NCBI GenBank assembly: GCA_032127745.1
Contig: JAQBHL010000041.1
Coordinates: 32,766-96,765 of the forward strand
Reading direction: 5' to 3'
Length of the DNA: 64,000 nucleotides
From: JAGNNV01 sp032127745
GTDB lineage: Bacteria > Acidobacteriota > Vicinamibacteria > Fen-336 > JAGNNV01
Shown: piece by piece, positions 1 to 7,258 of the stretch
Position numbering within the stretch: position 1 is the stretch's first letter
Layout of the letters: every line of letters begins with the position of its first letter
Notes under the pieces: generated by a model
Told to the model about the DNA's origin: nothing
The model's input: only the letters and a program-made list of their open reading frames with translations
Database searches by the model: none
Program-made: the position numbers and the translations under genes

Positions 1-2
1 CG

Positions 3-35
3 CGGTTCCAGTTCTGGATCGGCTACGACTTCTAG
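3..35 (+). CDS. C-terminal tail of an outer-membrane beta-barrel protein (partial)
   Basis: Only the last ten codons are in the window, reading RFQFWIGYDF and then TAG. The alternating aromatic residues and the terminal Phe match the C-terminal signature by which the BAM complex recognises outer-membrane beta-barrels. The identity cannot be told from so little sequence. The assignment rests on this short motif alone. Confidence 0.35.
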   Translation, partial: RFQFWIGYDF

Positions 36-71
36 CCTCCCCAACTGCCGGAAGCCTGGCCGGAAAAGAAG

Positions 72-101
72 TTCGTCGGCGCGGCCGCGTTAGGGTAGAA
101 T
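72..101 (+). promoter_or_regulatory. Possible promoter for the rplU-rpmA operon
   Basis: A good -10 hexamer TAGAAT lies at 96-101. A weak -35, TTCGTC, lies at 72-77 with an 18-base spacer. Transcription would start near 108, leaving a short leader before the L21 start at 136. The weak -35 limits confidence. Confidence 0.35.
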
Positions 102-135
102 CACGGGCTCTATTTGAGTCTAGACGGAGGCTACC

Positions 136-453
136 TTGGTTTACGCAATCGTCCGCTCCGGCGGGAAACAGTACCGTGCCGAACCTGGAGCGAAGCTTCA
201 GGTCGATCGGCTTGAGAACAAGGTCGGCGACAAGATCACGTTCTCGGATGTCCTGCTGGTCAGCACCGATGCGGGCGTCTCCGCCGGTAACCCGGTTTCG
301 GGCGCTTCCGTGAGCGCCACCGTGGTCGCCCAGATTCGCGACACCAAGGTGCGCGTTTTCAAGTTCAAGCGCCGCAAGCACTACAAGAAGACGCGCGGCC
401 ACCGTCAGTACCTCACGACCGTCCTCGTCGATGTCGACGGCGTCCAGGCCTAA
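136..453 (+). CDS. rplU: 50S ribosomal protein L21
   Basis: This 105-residue protein has the whole L21 family: an N-terminal MVYAIVRSGGKQYR motif, a central beta-rich part and a basic C-terminal segment rich in FKRRKHYKKTRGHRQ. It binds 23S rRNA in the large ribosomal subunit. The start is TTG at 136, preceded by GGAGG at 126-130; this start is needed because the conserved N-terminus begins there. L27 follows 14 bases after the stop, and Obg follows L27, the classic rplU-rpmA-obg ribosome-assembly operon. Confidence 0.97.
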   Translation: MVYAIVRSGGKQYRAEPGAKLQVDRLENKVGDKITFSDVLLVSTDAGVSAGNPVSGASVSATVVAQIRDTKVRVFKFKRRKHYKKTRGHRQYLTTVLVDVDGVQA

Positions 454-467
454 GGAGATCCAGAAAA

Positions 468-728
468 ATGGCTACCAATAAGGGCGGCGGATCCTCTCGC
501 AACGGGCGCGACTCGAATTCCCAACGCCTTGGGGTCAAGGCATTTGGCGGCGAGCTGGTCTCGGGCGGAAGCATCATCGTTCGACAGAAGGGCACGGGTT
601 TCAAGCCCGGCCGGAACGCGGGCCTGGGCCGGGACCACAGTGTCTTCGCCAAAGTGAGCGGCCACGTGCTCTTCGAAGATCACGGCGGACGGGGAAAGTT
701 CATCAGCATCGTGCCGGTCGAGGCTTAA
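468..728 (+). CDS. rpmA: 50S ribosomal protein L27
   Basis: This 86-residue protein begins MATNKGGGSSRNGRDSNSQR, the typical L27 N-terminal arm that reaches toward the peptidyl-transferase centre. It then carries the conserved GGELVSGGSIIVRQKGT and FKPGRNAGLGRDH segments. There is no Firmicutes-type N-terminal extension, so no cleavage is expected. GGAG lies at 453-456, 11 bases before the ATG. It sits between rplU and obg, as in most bacteria. Confidence 0.97.
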   Translation: MATNKGGGSSRNGRDSNSQRLGVKAFGGELVSGGSIIVRQKGTGFKPGRNAGLGRDHSVFAKVSGHVLFEDHGGRGKFISIVPVEA

Positions 729-793
729 GCGCTTTCCGAAGCGCCTCAAAACCCTCAGTCGAGGGCTGAAAGCTTCGGTCCAGGGTCTCCACA

Positions 794-1804
794 GTGTTCG
801 TCGACCGCGTCAAGATATTCGTAAAGGGCGGCGATGGCGGCCGCGGCTGTTCGAGCTTCCGGCGCGAGGCCTATGTGCCCATGGGCGGTCCTGATGGCGG
901 CAACGGAGGGGCGGGCGGCCACGTGATCCTGGTGGGTCGGGTCAACCAGAACACCCTCCTGCCGCTTCGCTTCCATACCGAGTTTCGGGCCAAACGGGGC
1001 GGGCACGGCGGGCCGAGCAACCGAACCGGCCGGGACGCCCGCGACACTCGTATCGATGTGCCTCTGGGGACCATCGTCCGCGAGGAAGGAACAGACCTCG
1101 TGATGGGCGAGGTGATAGCGGACAAAGAGGAGCTCCTGATCGCCAGGGGCGGTCGCGGCGGCCGCGGGAACAAGAGCTATCTCTCGAACACGAACCGCGC
1201 GCCCCGAAATGCCGACCCGGGAGAAGCGGGGGAGGAACACTGGCTCTGGCTCGACCTGAAGCTCCTGGCCGACGTCGGTCTGGTGGGCCTGCCCAACGCT
1301 GGAAAATCGACGTTACTGTCCAAGATTTCCGCCGCCAAGCCGAAGATCGCGGACTATCCGTTCACCACCCTCACTCCGGTTCTTGGCATGGCCTCCTGGG
1401 ATGACACGGATTTCGTGGTCGCCGATGTGCCCGGGATCATCGAGGGGGCGTCCACTGGGTCCGGTCTGGGTCTTGACTTCCTGAGACACATCGAGCGAAC
1501 GCGGGTGATCGCGCATGTGATCGACGCCTCAGGCCTCTCGGGCCGAGACCCCATTGCCGACCACGATACCGTCCGCCGCGAACTCGACGCCTTTTCGCCC
1601 GCCCTGTCGAGCCGTCCCCGGGTCATCGTGGCCAGCAAACGCGATCTCGTCCGGGAAGAAGATGACCCGCTCCCCGCCATCCGGGCCATCGCGAAGCGAG
1701 ACGGCCTGGAGTTGTTCGAGGTTTCGGCCGCCACGGGCCAGGGCCTCAAGGAGCTCACGCAATACCTCGCGGAGGCCCTTCGGGTTCCGCAGGAAGTGGC
1801 CTGA
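794..1804 (+). CDS. obgE: Obg/CgtA GTPase, ribosome assembly
   Basis: This is a 336-residue Obg-family GTPase. The glycine-rich Obg fold occupies about residues 1-158 (GGDGGRGCSSFRREAY, GGHGG repeats). The G domain follows, with the P-loop GLPNAGKSTLLS, the switch DVPGIIEGAS and the final SAATGQGLKEL. The guanine-specificity motif reads SKRD rather than NKxD, a variation of the sort seen in some Obg lineages. There is no long C-terminal OCT domain. The GTG start at 794 begins the conserved MFVDRVKIFVKGGDGG. The protein acts in 50S subunit maturation and the stringent response. Its place behind L21 and L27 supports the call. Confidence 0.95.
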   Translation: MFVDRVKIFVKGGDGGRGCSSFRREAYVPMGGPDGGNGGAGGHVILVGRVNQNTLLPLRFHTEFRAKRGGHGGPSNRTGRDARDTRIDVPLGTIVREEGTDLVMGEVIADKEELLIARGGRGGRGNKSYLSNTNRAPRNADPGEAGEEHWLWLDLKLLADVGLVGLPNAGKSTLLSKISAAKPKIADYPFTTLTPVLGMASWDDTDFVVADVPGIIEGASTGSGLGLDFLRHIERTRVIAHVIDASGLSGRDPIADHDTVRRELDAFSPALSSRPRVIVASKRDLVREEDDPLPAIRAIAKRDGLELFEVSAATGQGLKELTQYLAEALRVPQEVA

Positions 1805-1809
1805 GGCCC

Positions 1810-2364
1810 ATGCGAGTGGGTTTACTGGGCGGTTCCTTTGATCCTGTTCACTACGGTCATCTGCGGGCCGCACAGTGGTCGCTCGAGAATTTCGACCTCG
1901 CGGAGGTTTGGCTCGTGCCGGCTCGGCAATCGCCCTTCAAGGGCCCGGCCATCGCCTCCGGAGAGGATCGGCGCGCCATGTTGACCCTCGCCACCACCGA
2001 CCACGAGGCGCTGCGGGTTGAAGAGTGCGAGTTGGGTCGGGCGGCGCCCAGCTACACCGTCGACACGCTCCGAGCCCTGACCGAAAAATCGCCCGGGGAC
2101 AAGTTCGTTCTGATCCTCGGCTCGGACGCGGCCGCGGGTTTCGATCTGTGGCGCAGCGTCGCGGAAGTGCGGCGCCTCGCGGAAATCCGGATTCTCCGCC
2201 GGCCCGGAGATGTCCCGGCCGGCGATGGCTCGGAAGCGGCCTTTGATGGACTCTCCATTTCCTCCACCGATCTTCGGAAGACCATCAAGGAAGGGCGGTC
2301 CATTCGCTATCTCGCTCCCGAGGGCGTGCGGCATTACATCGAGGAGAAGGGGCTTTACAAGTGA
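1810..2364 (+). CDS. nadD: Nicotinate-nucleotide adenylyltransferase
   Basis: The 184-residue protein begins RVGLLGGSFDPVHYGHLRAA, with the (H/T)xGH nucleotidyltransferase motif, and ends with ISSTDLRKTIKEGRSIRYLAP, the ISSTxIR signature of NadD. It adenylylates nicotinate mononucleotide to deamido-NAD in NAD synthesis. It starts 5 bases after obg stops. Its stop overlaps the GTG start of rsfS (GTGA), so the genes are probably translationally coupled. nadD-rsfS adjacency is widespread. Confidence 0.94.
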   Translation: MRVGLLGGSFDPVHYGHLRAAQWSLENFDLAEVWLVPARQSPFKGPAIASGEDRRAMLTLATTDHEALRVEECELGRAAPSYTVDTLRALTEKSPGDKFVLILGSDAAAGFDLWRSVAEVRRLAEIRILRRPGDVPAGDGSEAAFDGLSISSTDLRKTIKEGRSIRYLAPEGVRHYIEEKGLYK

Positions 2365-2705
2365 ACGCCATGGACTACTGTCGGACCGCTGCCCGGGCGG
2401 CCCTGGCCAAGCAGGCCGAGGATGTCGTCGTGCTCGAACTGGCCGAGGGTTCGGGCCTGGCCGATGGTTTCGTGATCGCGACCGGCCGCAACCAGAGGCA
2501 GGTCGTGGCCGTCGTCGACGCGATCGAAGAGAAACTCCGCCTGGAGGGGGTCAAACCCCGCCATCTTGAGGGCTATCCCCGGCGGGAGTGGATCCTGATG
2601 GACTACGGCCCGTTCGTGGTCCACATCTTCACTCCCAAAAGCCGTGAGTTCTACGACCTGGAGCGACTCTGGGGCGGGGCCCGGCGCGAGGAGGTCAGGG
2701 ATTGA
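2361..2705 (+). CDS. rsfS: Ribosomal silencing factor RsfS
   Basis: This 114-residue protein has the RsfS/YbeB/Iojap family features: AEDVVVLELAEGSGLADGFVIATGRNQRQV near the N-terminus and GYPRREWILMDYGPFVVHIFTPKSREFYDLERLW near the C-terminus. The family binds L14 and blocks subunit joining during starvation. The GTG start at 2361 overlaps the nadD stop; an in-frame ATG at 2370 is a possible alternative. Its own stop overlaps the TTG of the next gene (TTGA). Confidence 0.93.
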   Translation: MNAMDYCRTAARAALAKQAEDVVVLELAEGSGLADGFVIATGRNQRQVVAVVDAIEEKLRLEGVKPRHLEGYPRREWILMDYGPFVVHIFTPKSREFYDLERLWGGARREEVRD

Positions 2706-3640
2706 GCCCTGAACCCATGATCGCCGCGTCGAAGGCCATGCTGGCCATCGAGTCCAGCCTGCCCCGAATCGCGGCCGCTACCGCGCCGGTGGTGATCGAG
2801 GGCGAGACCGGTTCCGGCAAGGGCCGGATCGCAGAAGCGCTGCATGGTCTGAGTCTGAGGCGAGAGGGTCCCTACGAGGTTCTCTCCTGCGGTGCGATCG
2901 CCGAATCGCTGGCCGACTCCGAGTTCTTTGGGCACGGGCGGGGAGCCTTCACCCATGCCTTCGAAGCGCAGGGCGGGAGGTTGGAACGGGCCCATGGGGG
3001 AACCCTGGTGCTCGACCATGTCGAGGACCTCGCTCCGGCCATCCAGGCGAAGCTCCTGCGCGCCATCGAGGATGGGAAGATCCAGAGGCTGGGCGAGAGT
3101 TCGGAGCGTCAGGTGGATGTGCGCTACGTGGCCACCTCCCGCGGGCCACTGAAGGACGCGGTCGCGCTCGGGACGTTCCGGGACGATCTTTACCATCGCC
3201 TTTCCGTGATCACCATACCGGTGCCCCCCCTGCGGGAGAGGATCGAGGACATTCTTCCCCTGGCCACGGCCTTTCTGGCCGCGGAACGGCGCCGGTCGCG
3301 AACACAGGCCGACGGTTTCTCCGACCGGGCGCGACGGATCCTTGAAAGCTATGCCTGGCCCGGGAACGTGCGCGAACTCCAGTCGGCGATCGAACGGGCA
3401 GCCCTGCGCCACGAGGGCGACGGGGTGCTCGATGCGGCCGCGTTCCCCGCGCATCTGCTGACCGCGGAGACGGTCATTCGCTCGTTCGGATCCGTCCAGC
3501 CCACGCTAAAGGAAGTGGAACGAACCTACATATCGTGGGTGCTCGAGAACTCTAGAGGCACGAAGGCCGAGGCGGCCCGGACGCTTGGCATCTCGCGCAA
3601 ATCGCTCTGGGAGAAGTGCAAACGTTTCGGGATCGCCTGA
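2702..3640 (+). CDS. NtrC-type AAA+ regulator lacking a receiver domain, with altered GAFTGA and Walker B motifs
   Basis: This 312-residue protein is a sigma-54-activator-type AAA+ domain followed by a Fis-type helix-turn-helix (about residues 280-312, ending EAARTLGISRKSLWEKCKRF). It has no N-terminal sensor domain. The Walker A is GETGSGKG (34-41), and the region FRDDLYHRL with PPLRERIEDI is well conserved. Two key motifs differ. The sigma-54-contact loop reads GAFTHA (81-86) instead of GAFTGA, and the Walker B reads LVLDHVEDL, with His106 where the family has the catalytic Glu of DE. It may therefore be a poor ATPase or a non-sigma-54 regulator. It starts at TTG overlapping the rsfS stop. 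Confidence 0.85.
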   Translation: MSPEPMIAASKAMLAIESSLPRIAAATAPVVIEGETGSGKGRIAEALHGLSLRREGPYEVLSCGAIAESLADSEFFGHGRGAFTHAFEAQGGRLERAHGGTLVLDHVEDLAPAIQAKLLRAIEDGKIQRLGESSERQVDVRYVATSRGPLKDAVALGTFRDDLYHRLSVITIPVPPLRERIEDILPLATAFLAAERRRSRTQADGFSDRARRILESYAWPGNVRELQSAIERAALRHEGDGVLDAAAFPAHLLTAETVIRSFGSVQPTLKEVERTYISWVLENSRGTKAEAARTLGISRKSLWEKCKRFGIA

Positions 3641-3693
3641 GCCGCAAGGCGACGCCGGGTGGAAAGAAGATCATCAAGGAGAGAAGATCGGAC

Positions 3694-4047
3694 ATGGATT
3701 CAAAGACGCTCAAGATCTATCGGAAGCGCCTCGTCGAACAGAAGACCGACATAACCAAGGGTTATGACAACACCCGCTCTCAAGGTAAGCAGGTCGATTC
3801 GGACGTGTACCACGATCCCGTCGATAAAGCCGCCAACTCCTACACCAAGGAATTCCTGTTCAGCCTCTCGAACAAGGAACGCGATGAGATTCAGATGATC
3901 GATGACGCGATCGTCCGAATCGACGAGAAGCGCTTTGGCGCCTGCGTGGTTTGCGGCGATGACGTGGAAAGAAAGCGCCTGGAGGCGGTCCCCTGGGCCA
4001 AGCACTGCCTCAGTTGTCAGGAAAAGATCGAAGCGGGAATCATCTAG
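3694..4047 (+). CDS. DksA/TraR-family zinc-finger protein
   Basis: The 117-residue protein has the DksA layout: an N-terminal coiled-coil region, then a four-Cys zinc finger, CVVCGDD ... CLSC, near the C-terminus. DksA-type proteins enter the RNA polymerase secondary channel and, with ppGpp, adjust rRNA and stress transcription. The ATG at 3694 has AAGGAGAG at 3676-3683. A longer reading frame from 3616 would overlap the upstream regulator and adds no family sequence. The stop codon TAG lies inside the left end of a small inverted-repeat element. Confidence 0.88.
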   Translation: MDSKTLKIYRKRLVEQKTDITKGYDNTRSQGKQVDSDVYHDPVDKAANSYTKEFLFSLSNKERDEIQMIDDAIVRIDEKRFGACVVCGDDVERKRLEAVPWAKHCLSCQEKIEAGII

Positions 4048-4229
4048 TGTCCTGCCTCGTAAGTACGTGGCACATGCGAGGGTCGAGGCGCCCGGAGCGC
4101 AAGGCGCCGAGGCGGCCGCATATCCAGCATAGGCAAGGAGCGCGAAGCCTGCCCTCGGGGCACGAGCAACGCCGCGATCCGGGATGCATCGGCGGTCCCA
4201 GGTGACGCGTACTTGCGAGGCCGAACACC
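4046..4229. repeat. Small non-coding element with 33-bp imperfect terminal inverted repeats
   Basis: The left end (4046-4078) and the reverse complement of the right end (4197-4229) match at 25 of 33 positions, with the strongest core CCTCGTAAGTACG / CCTCGCAAGTACG. The interior has further GC-rich dyads. About 184 bases long and without a reading frame of its own, it resembles a MITE or large REP-type element. It begins within the TAG stop codon of the dksA-like gene. A 16-base match to its left end recurs at 7171-7186, also on a stop codon. Confidence 0.6.
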
Positions 4230-4248
4230 AGGGAAGGTAGCCCGGGGG

Positions 4249-4968
4249 TTGACGCTGTTCTGGACCAGGACGTGGGATGCGCTCGCCGGGGCGCTGTTCC
4301 CGACCCCGTGCGTTTCGTGTGGCGGACTGATCGCTGCTCATGACCCTCCCTTGTGCGCGCTCTGCTGGGATCGGCTTCCCCTGATCGAGGGAGTTCAGTG
4401 CTCCTGTGGTACGCCCCTGCCGGGGTCTTGGGGTGAAGATTGCGGTCGGTGCCGGCGAGGCCGCTCGGTGATTTCAAGGGGCGCGTCTTTCGGGTTCTAT
4501 GGCGGGCCCTTGCGCGACTGCGTGGTCGCTCTCAAATACCACGGCCGGCACAAAGCTGCGAAGCGCCTGGCCGTCCGGTTGCTCGAGAATGGCCGGTGCC
4601 GGGAGATTCTTGAGCGCGCCGATTTGATCGTCGCCGTGCCGCTGCACCCGGACCGGCTTCGCCATCGGGGATTCAATCAGGCCGGGCTCATAGCCGCCGC
4701 TCTCGGGGAAGCCGGCCCGGGGTTCGTCTCGCACTGTCTGGTGCGAACCAGGAATACCCGTTCCCAGACCGATCTGGGAGCTCGAGAACGGCGGCTTAAC
4801 GTCCTGAACGCGTTCTCGGTCCAGCCCGATCCGGCTCTGCAAAGCGCCACCGTGGTCCTCGTCGATGACGTCATCACCACGGGCGCGACCCTCCGCGAGT
4901 GTGGGGCGACTCTCCTGGCCCACGGGGCCCGTGAAGTTCGGTCGATCACGGTGGCGCGAGCAGAATAG
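4249..4968 (+). CDS. comF: ComF-family phosphoribosyltransferase-like protein
   Basis: The protein (239 residues from TTG 4249) has the ComF layout: an N-terminal zinc-ribbon with Cys pairs (PCVSCGG, LCALCW, CSCG, CGRCRRG), then a PRTase domain with AVPLHPDRLRHRGFNQA and the PRPP-binding loop VVLVDDVITTGATL. ComF proteins act in DNA uptake during competence in some species; the biochemical role is not settled. A TTG at 4213 would also be in frame, but it lies inside the right inverted repeat. The start at 4249 places the first Cys pair where the family has it, behind GGGAAGG at 4231-4237. Confidence 0.85.
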   Translation: MTLFWTRTWDALAGALFPTPCVSCGGLIAAHDPPLCALCWDRLPLIEGVQCSCGTPLPGSWGEDCGRCRRGRSVISRGASFGFYGGPLRDCVVALKYHGRHKAAKRLAVRLLENGRCREILERADLIVAVPLHPDRLRHRGFNQAGLIAAALGEAGPGFVSHCLVRTRNTRSQTDLGARERRLNVLNAFSVQPDPALQSATVVLVDDVITTGATLRECGATLLAHGAREVRSITVARAE

Positions 4969-4999
4969 GGTGTCAAAAGACGTCACTCGGAGGAAATTG

Positions 5000-5806
5000 A
5001 TGAAACTGACGACTCTCTCGCGGCTCGGCCTTTCTATTCTGATCGCCCTTCTGCCCGGACCTTCATTCGCCTGGAGCGATGCAATCTACCGGCTGGTGTT
5101 GCGAAAGGCCATCGACACCCTGCCCAAGGCCCAGAAGAAGTATTTCGAGTCACATCGATACGAGATGCCGAGCCTCATTCCCGATGAAGATCCACCCATT
5201 CGACCCGAAGGCCGGCGTTTTGCGATCGACGCCTTTGGGGCCTATCCCTTCAATGACGTGCCTCGAGACGAGGCCGCGTTGAAGGCCAAGGGCGATCCGG
5301 AGGTGATCGGGCGGCTCCCCTTCCTGCTCATGGAGGCCCAGGGTCGTCTCATCGAGGCGTTCAAGAGCGGCGACAAGGAAAGGATCCTCGTGGAGGCGGA
5401 CGCGGTGGGCGTCCTGGCCACCGACCTCAACAATCCTCTGGCCCTTTCGGAGAATTTCGACGGACAGAAGACGGATCAACCCGGCCTTTCAAAGCGGTTC
5501 ACCTCCCGGGTGGGGGAAAGCATGGAGGGACGGCTGAAGCTGAACCCCGAAGCCGCGCGGCTTCTGGACGATCCGCAGGGGTACATCTTCGGAACCATGG
5601 TCCGGAATCATGTCTGGGTGGACAACATCCTTTACGCGGACAACCTCGCCCATCGCGGCAAGTCCAGTTACAGTGGCGCATACTTCGAGGCGCTTGAACT
5701 CCGCGCGGGGCGGATTCTGAGCGACATTCTCTCCAGCGCCGCCGCCGACGTGGGCAGCTTCTGGTATACCGCGTGGACCGAAGCGGGACGGCCTGAACTG
5801 CGCTGA
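5000..5806 (+). CDS. Secreted S1/P1-nuclease-fold protein with zinc ligands apparently lost
   Basis: The 268-residue protein has a signal peptide (cleavage expected at FA|W after residue 24). The mature N-terminal Trp and the later segments IDAFGAYPFNDVPR and NNPLALSENFDGQ resemble bacterial S1/P1-nuclease/phospholipase-C-like proteins. In that family the second segment normally carries His ligands (of the form H..GD...PLHTTEN); here they read V, N and A at the matching places (141-156). CGGAGG at 4988-4993 supports ATG 5000. It is likely a periplasmic or exported protein of the fold without the usual trinuclear zinc site. The function is unknown. Confidence 0.6.
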   Translation: MKLTTLSRLGLSILIALLPGPSFAWSDAIYRLVLRKAIDTLPKAQKKYFESHRYEMPSLIPDEDPPIRPEGRRFAIDAFGAYPFNDVPRDEAALKAKGDPEVIGRLPFLLMEAQGRLIEAFKSGDKERILVEADAVGVLATDLNNPLALSENFDGQKTDQPGLSKRFTSRVGESMEGRLKLNPEAARLLDDPQGYIFGTMVRNHVWVDNILYADNLAHRGKSSYSGAYFEALELRAGRILSDILSSAAADVGSFWYTAWTEAGRPELR

Positions 5807-5865
5807 CCTTCGGGCCCCTTCTTTCCGACTTCACCCCCACCCGAATTTCAAGATCCATCTCCAAA

Positions 5866-6447
5866 GTGCTCCCCCCCCGAACCGAACCGCGGCCCGAGGA
5901 CGTCATCATGGTCGCGAGGTGCCTGGAGGGGGACGGCGCCTCCTGGGAGACGCTGTTGGAGAAACACCGGCGGCGCGTCTTCAACATCGCGTACAAATTC
6001 ACCGGGCGTCACGATCGCGCCGAGGATCTTTCTCAGGAAATCTTCCTCCGCATCTTCAAGAACCTCGGCAAGTTCGACCCCGCCGCCGATTTCTCGAAGT
6101 GGCTCGCATCCGTGGCCAGGAACCACTGTATCGACAACTACCGCTCGACCCGGCGAGAGCAGCGAACCATGGTGGATGACGGCCTGGCCTTCGATCAGGC
6201 GGTGGCGTCGTCGTCCACCGACCCCTTTCGGTCCCTGGAGGCCTCGGAGGCGAAGGAGTTCCTCCGAATCGGCCTCGCCGCCCTCCCGGAGAAGCTGAGG
6301 GAGGCGGTGGTTCTAAGGGATCTCAGGGGCCTTGCTTATGAAGAGATGGCCGTGAGACTCTCGCTACCGGTCGGAACAATCAAGAGTCGGATCAATCGAG
6401 GACGCGAAGAGCTGGCGCGCGCCCTCCGCGCGAAGGGGCCCCGATAG
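5866..6447 (+). CDS. RNA polymerase sigma factor, ECF type
   Basis: The 193-residue protein has sigma region 2 (RRVFNIAYKFTGRHDRAEDLSQEIFLRIF, then FSKWLASVARNHCIDNYR) and region 4 (LPEKLREAVVLRDLRGLAYEEMAVRLSLPVGTIKSRINRGREEL). No region 3 is seen, so it is an extracytoplasmic-function type. GTG 5866 is the furthest start; no clear Shine-Dalgarno precedes it, and ATG 5908 is an alternative that still keeps region 2 whole. A STAS protein follows 32 bases downstream, but no recognisable anti-sigma factor is nearby. Confidence 0.9.
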   Translation: MLPPRTEPRPEDVIMVARCLEGDGASWETLLEKHRRRVFNIAYKFTGRHDRAEDLSQEIFLRIFKNLGKFDPAADFSKWLASVARNHCIDNYRSTRREQRTMVDDGLAFDQAVASSSTDPFRSLEASEAKEFLRIGLAALPEKLREAVVLRDLRGLAYEEMAVRLSLPVGTIKSRINRGREELARALRAKGPR

Positions 6448-6479
6448 GCTTATGAGACACTTGCTTGAAGGAGAAGACC

Positions 6480-6836
6480 GTGGATCTTTTGATTGAGAAG
6501 AACGGCGCCACGACGGTCATACGTATCCAGACCGCGCGCGTGATCTATCCCCTGCTTCCGGCCCTGGTCGAGAAGACAAAGGCCGAGGTGGAGGGAGGAG
6601 CCCGCTCCCTGGTCCTCGATCTGGCCGCGGTGTCCTACATCGACAGCGCGACCATCGGATGCATCATGGACATCTACAGACTCGCCCAGGAACAAGGCGG
6701 GGCGCTCCACATCCTGGCGCCCCAGGCCCGGGTGGAGACCATGCTGTCGATGGCCGGGGTTCACAAGATCGTCCCCATTTTCCGCGAGGAAGAGGAAGCG
6801 GTTCGGGCGTTCGCGCCTTCTTCAGGAAGACAATAA
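6480..6836 (+). CDS. STAS-domain protein, anti-sigma-factor antagonist type
   Basis: The 118-residue protein is a single STAS domain. It contains LVLDLAAVSYIDSATIGCIMDIY, where the Ser after Asp sits at the phosphorylation position of SpoIIAA/RsbV-type antagonists, and a C-terminal part, LSMAGVHKIVPIF. GTG 6480 has AAGGAGAAG at 6468-6476. Such proteins usually bind a switch kinase/anti-sigma factor. None is next door, so the partner, and whether the upstream ECF sigma is the target, is not known. Confidence 0.82.
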   Translation: MDLLIEKNGATTVIRIQTARVIYPLLPALVEKTKAEVEGGARSLVLDLAAVSYIDSATIGCIMDIYRLAQEQGGALHILAPQARVETMLSMAGVHKIVPIFREEEEAVRAFAPSSGRQ

Positions 6837-7174
6837 TGCCGAAGACACGGAGCGTCCGACTGTCGACCGGCTTCAAAGTGCCGCTGGATGGCGATCTGCT
6901 CGCCATTATCGAGGCCCTCTACCAGGAAGTCACGATCGCGAACGTCTTGAACCCTTCCTTCGAGAGGATGCGGTCAGAAATCCTCTCTCTGATCGGCCAG
7001 ATGAGCCCCGCCGAGCGCCAGTCCTACCTCGCGGAGTCCCTCTTTCTCAACTCGGTCAACTACGAGAACGAGATGCTTTCGGCCTACGTCCGGCGGCTGG
7101 GAGCCAAAGCCCCGGCCCCCGCGACAAGGAGGAAACCTTCGACCGCCCAACCCAGGGCTTCAAAGGCCCGCTAG
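6836..7174 (+). CDS. Hypothetical protein, unknown family
   Basis: The 112-residue protein is not one I recognise. ATG 6836 overlaps the TAA of the STAS gene (TAATG), suggesting coupled translation and a role beside the STAS protein. The first 80 residues look helical and soluble (DLLAIIEALYQEVTIANVL, ERQSYLAESLFLNSVNYENEMLSAYVRRL). The tail is basic and rich in Ala, Pro and Arg. It has no signal peptide or membrane segment. Its TAG stop is part of a 16-base repeat shared with the end of the dksA-like gene. Confidence 0.65.
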   Translation: MPKTRSVRLSTGFKVPLDGDLLAIIEALYQEVTIANVLNPSFERMRSEILSLIGQMSPAERQSYLAESLFLNSVNYENEMLSAYVRRLGAKAPAPATRRKPSTAQPRASKAR

Positions 7175-7186
7175 TGTCCTGCCTCG
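7171..7186. repeat. Second copy of the left-end repeat CTAGTGTCCTGCCTCG
   Basis: Sixteen bases are identical to 4044-4059, again spanning the TAG stop of the upstream gene. The following bases drift from the first copy, and no matching right end was found, so this is a remnant or a shorter relative of the element at 4046-4229. Confidence 0.5.
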
Positions 7187-7211
7187 CAGGTCAGGGTTAG
7201 GACTCTGGCCG

Positions 7212-7235
7212 CCCGGGGCTCTTGGGCGCCCCGGG
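7212..7235. terminator. GC-rich hairpin between convergent genes
   Basis: A perfect 8-bp stem CCCGGGGC / GCCCCGGG (7212-7219, 7228-7235) has an 8-base loop. It lies between the convergent unknown gene (ending 7174) and the TPR lipoprotein (ending 7259). There is no clear T-run on either strand, so terminator function is inferred from position. Confidence 0.4.
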
Positions 7236-7258
7236 TCTGGCGATTGGGACGGGGTGTC

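Noticed and set aside
4213..4248. TTG 4213 as the comF start
   Set aside because: It lies inside the right inverted repeat of the small element and adds residues not seen in the family.
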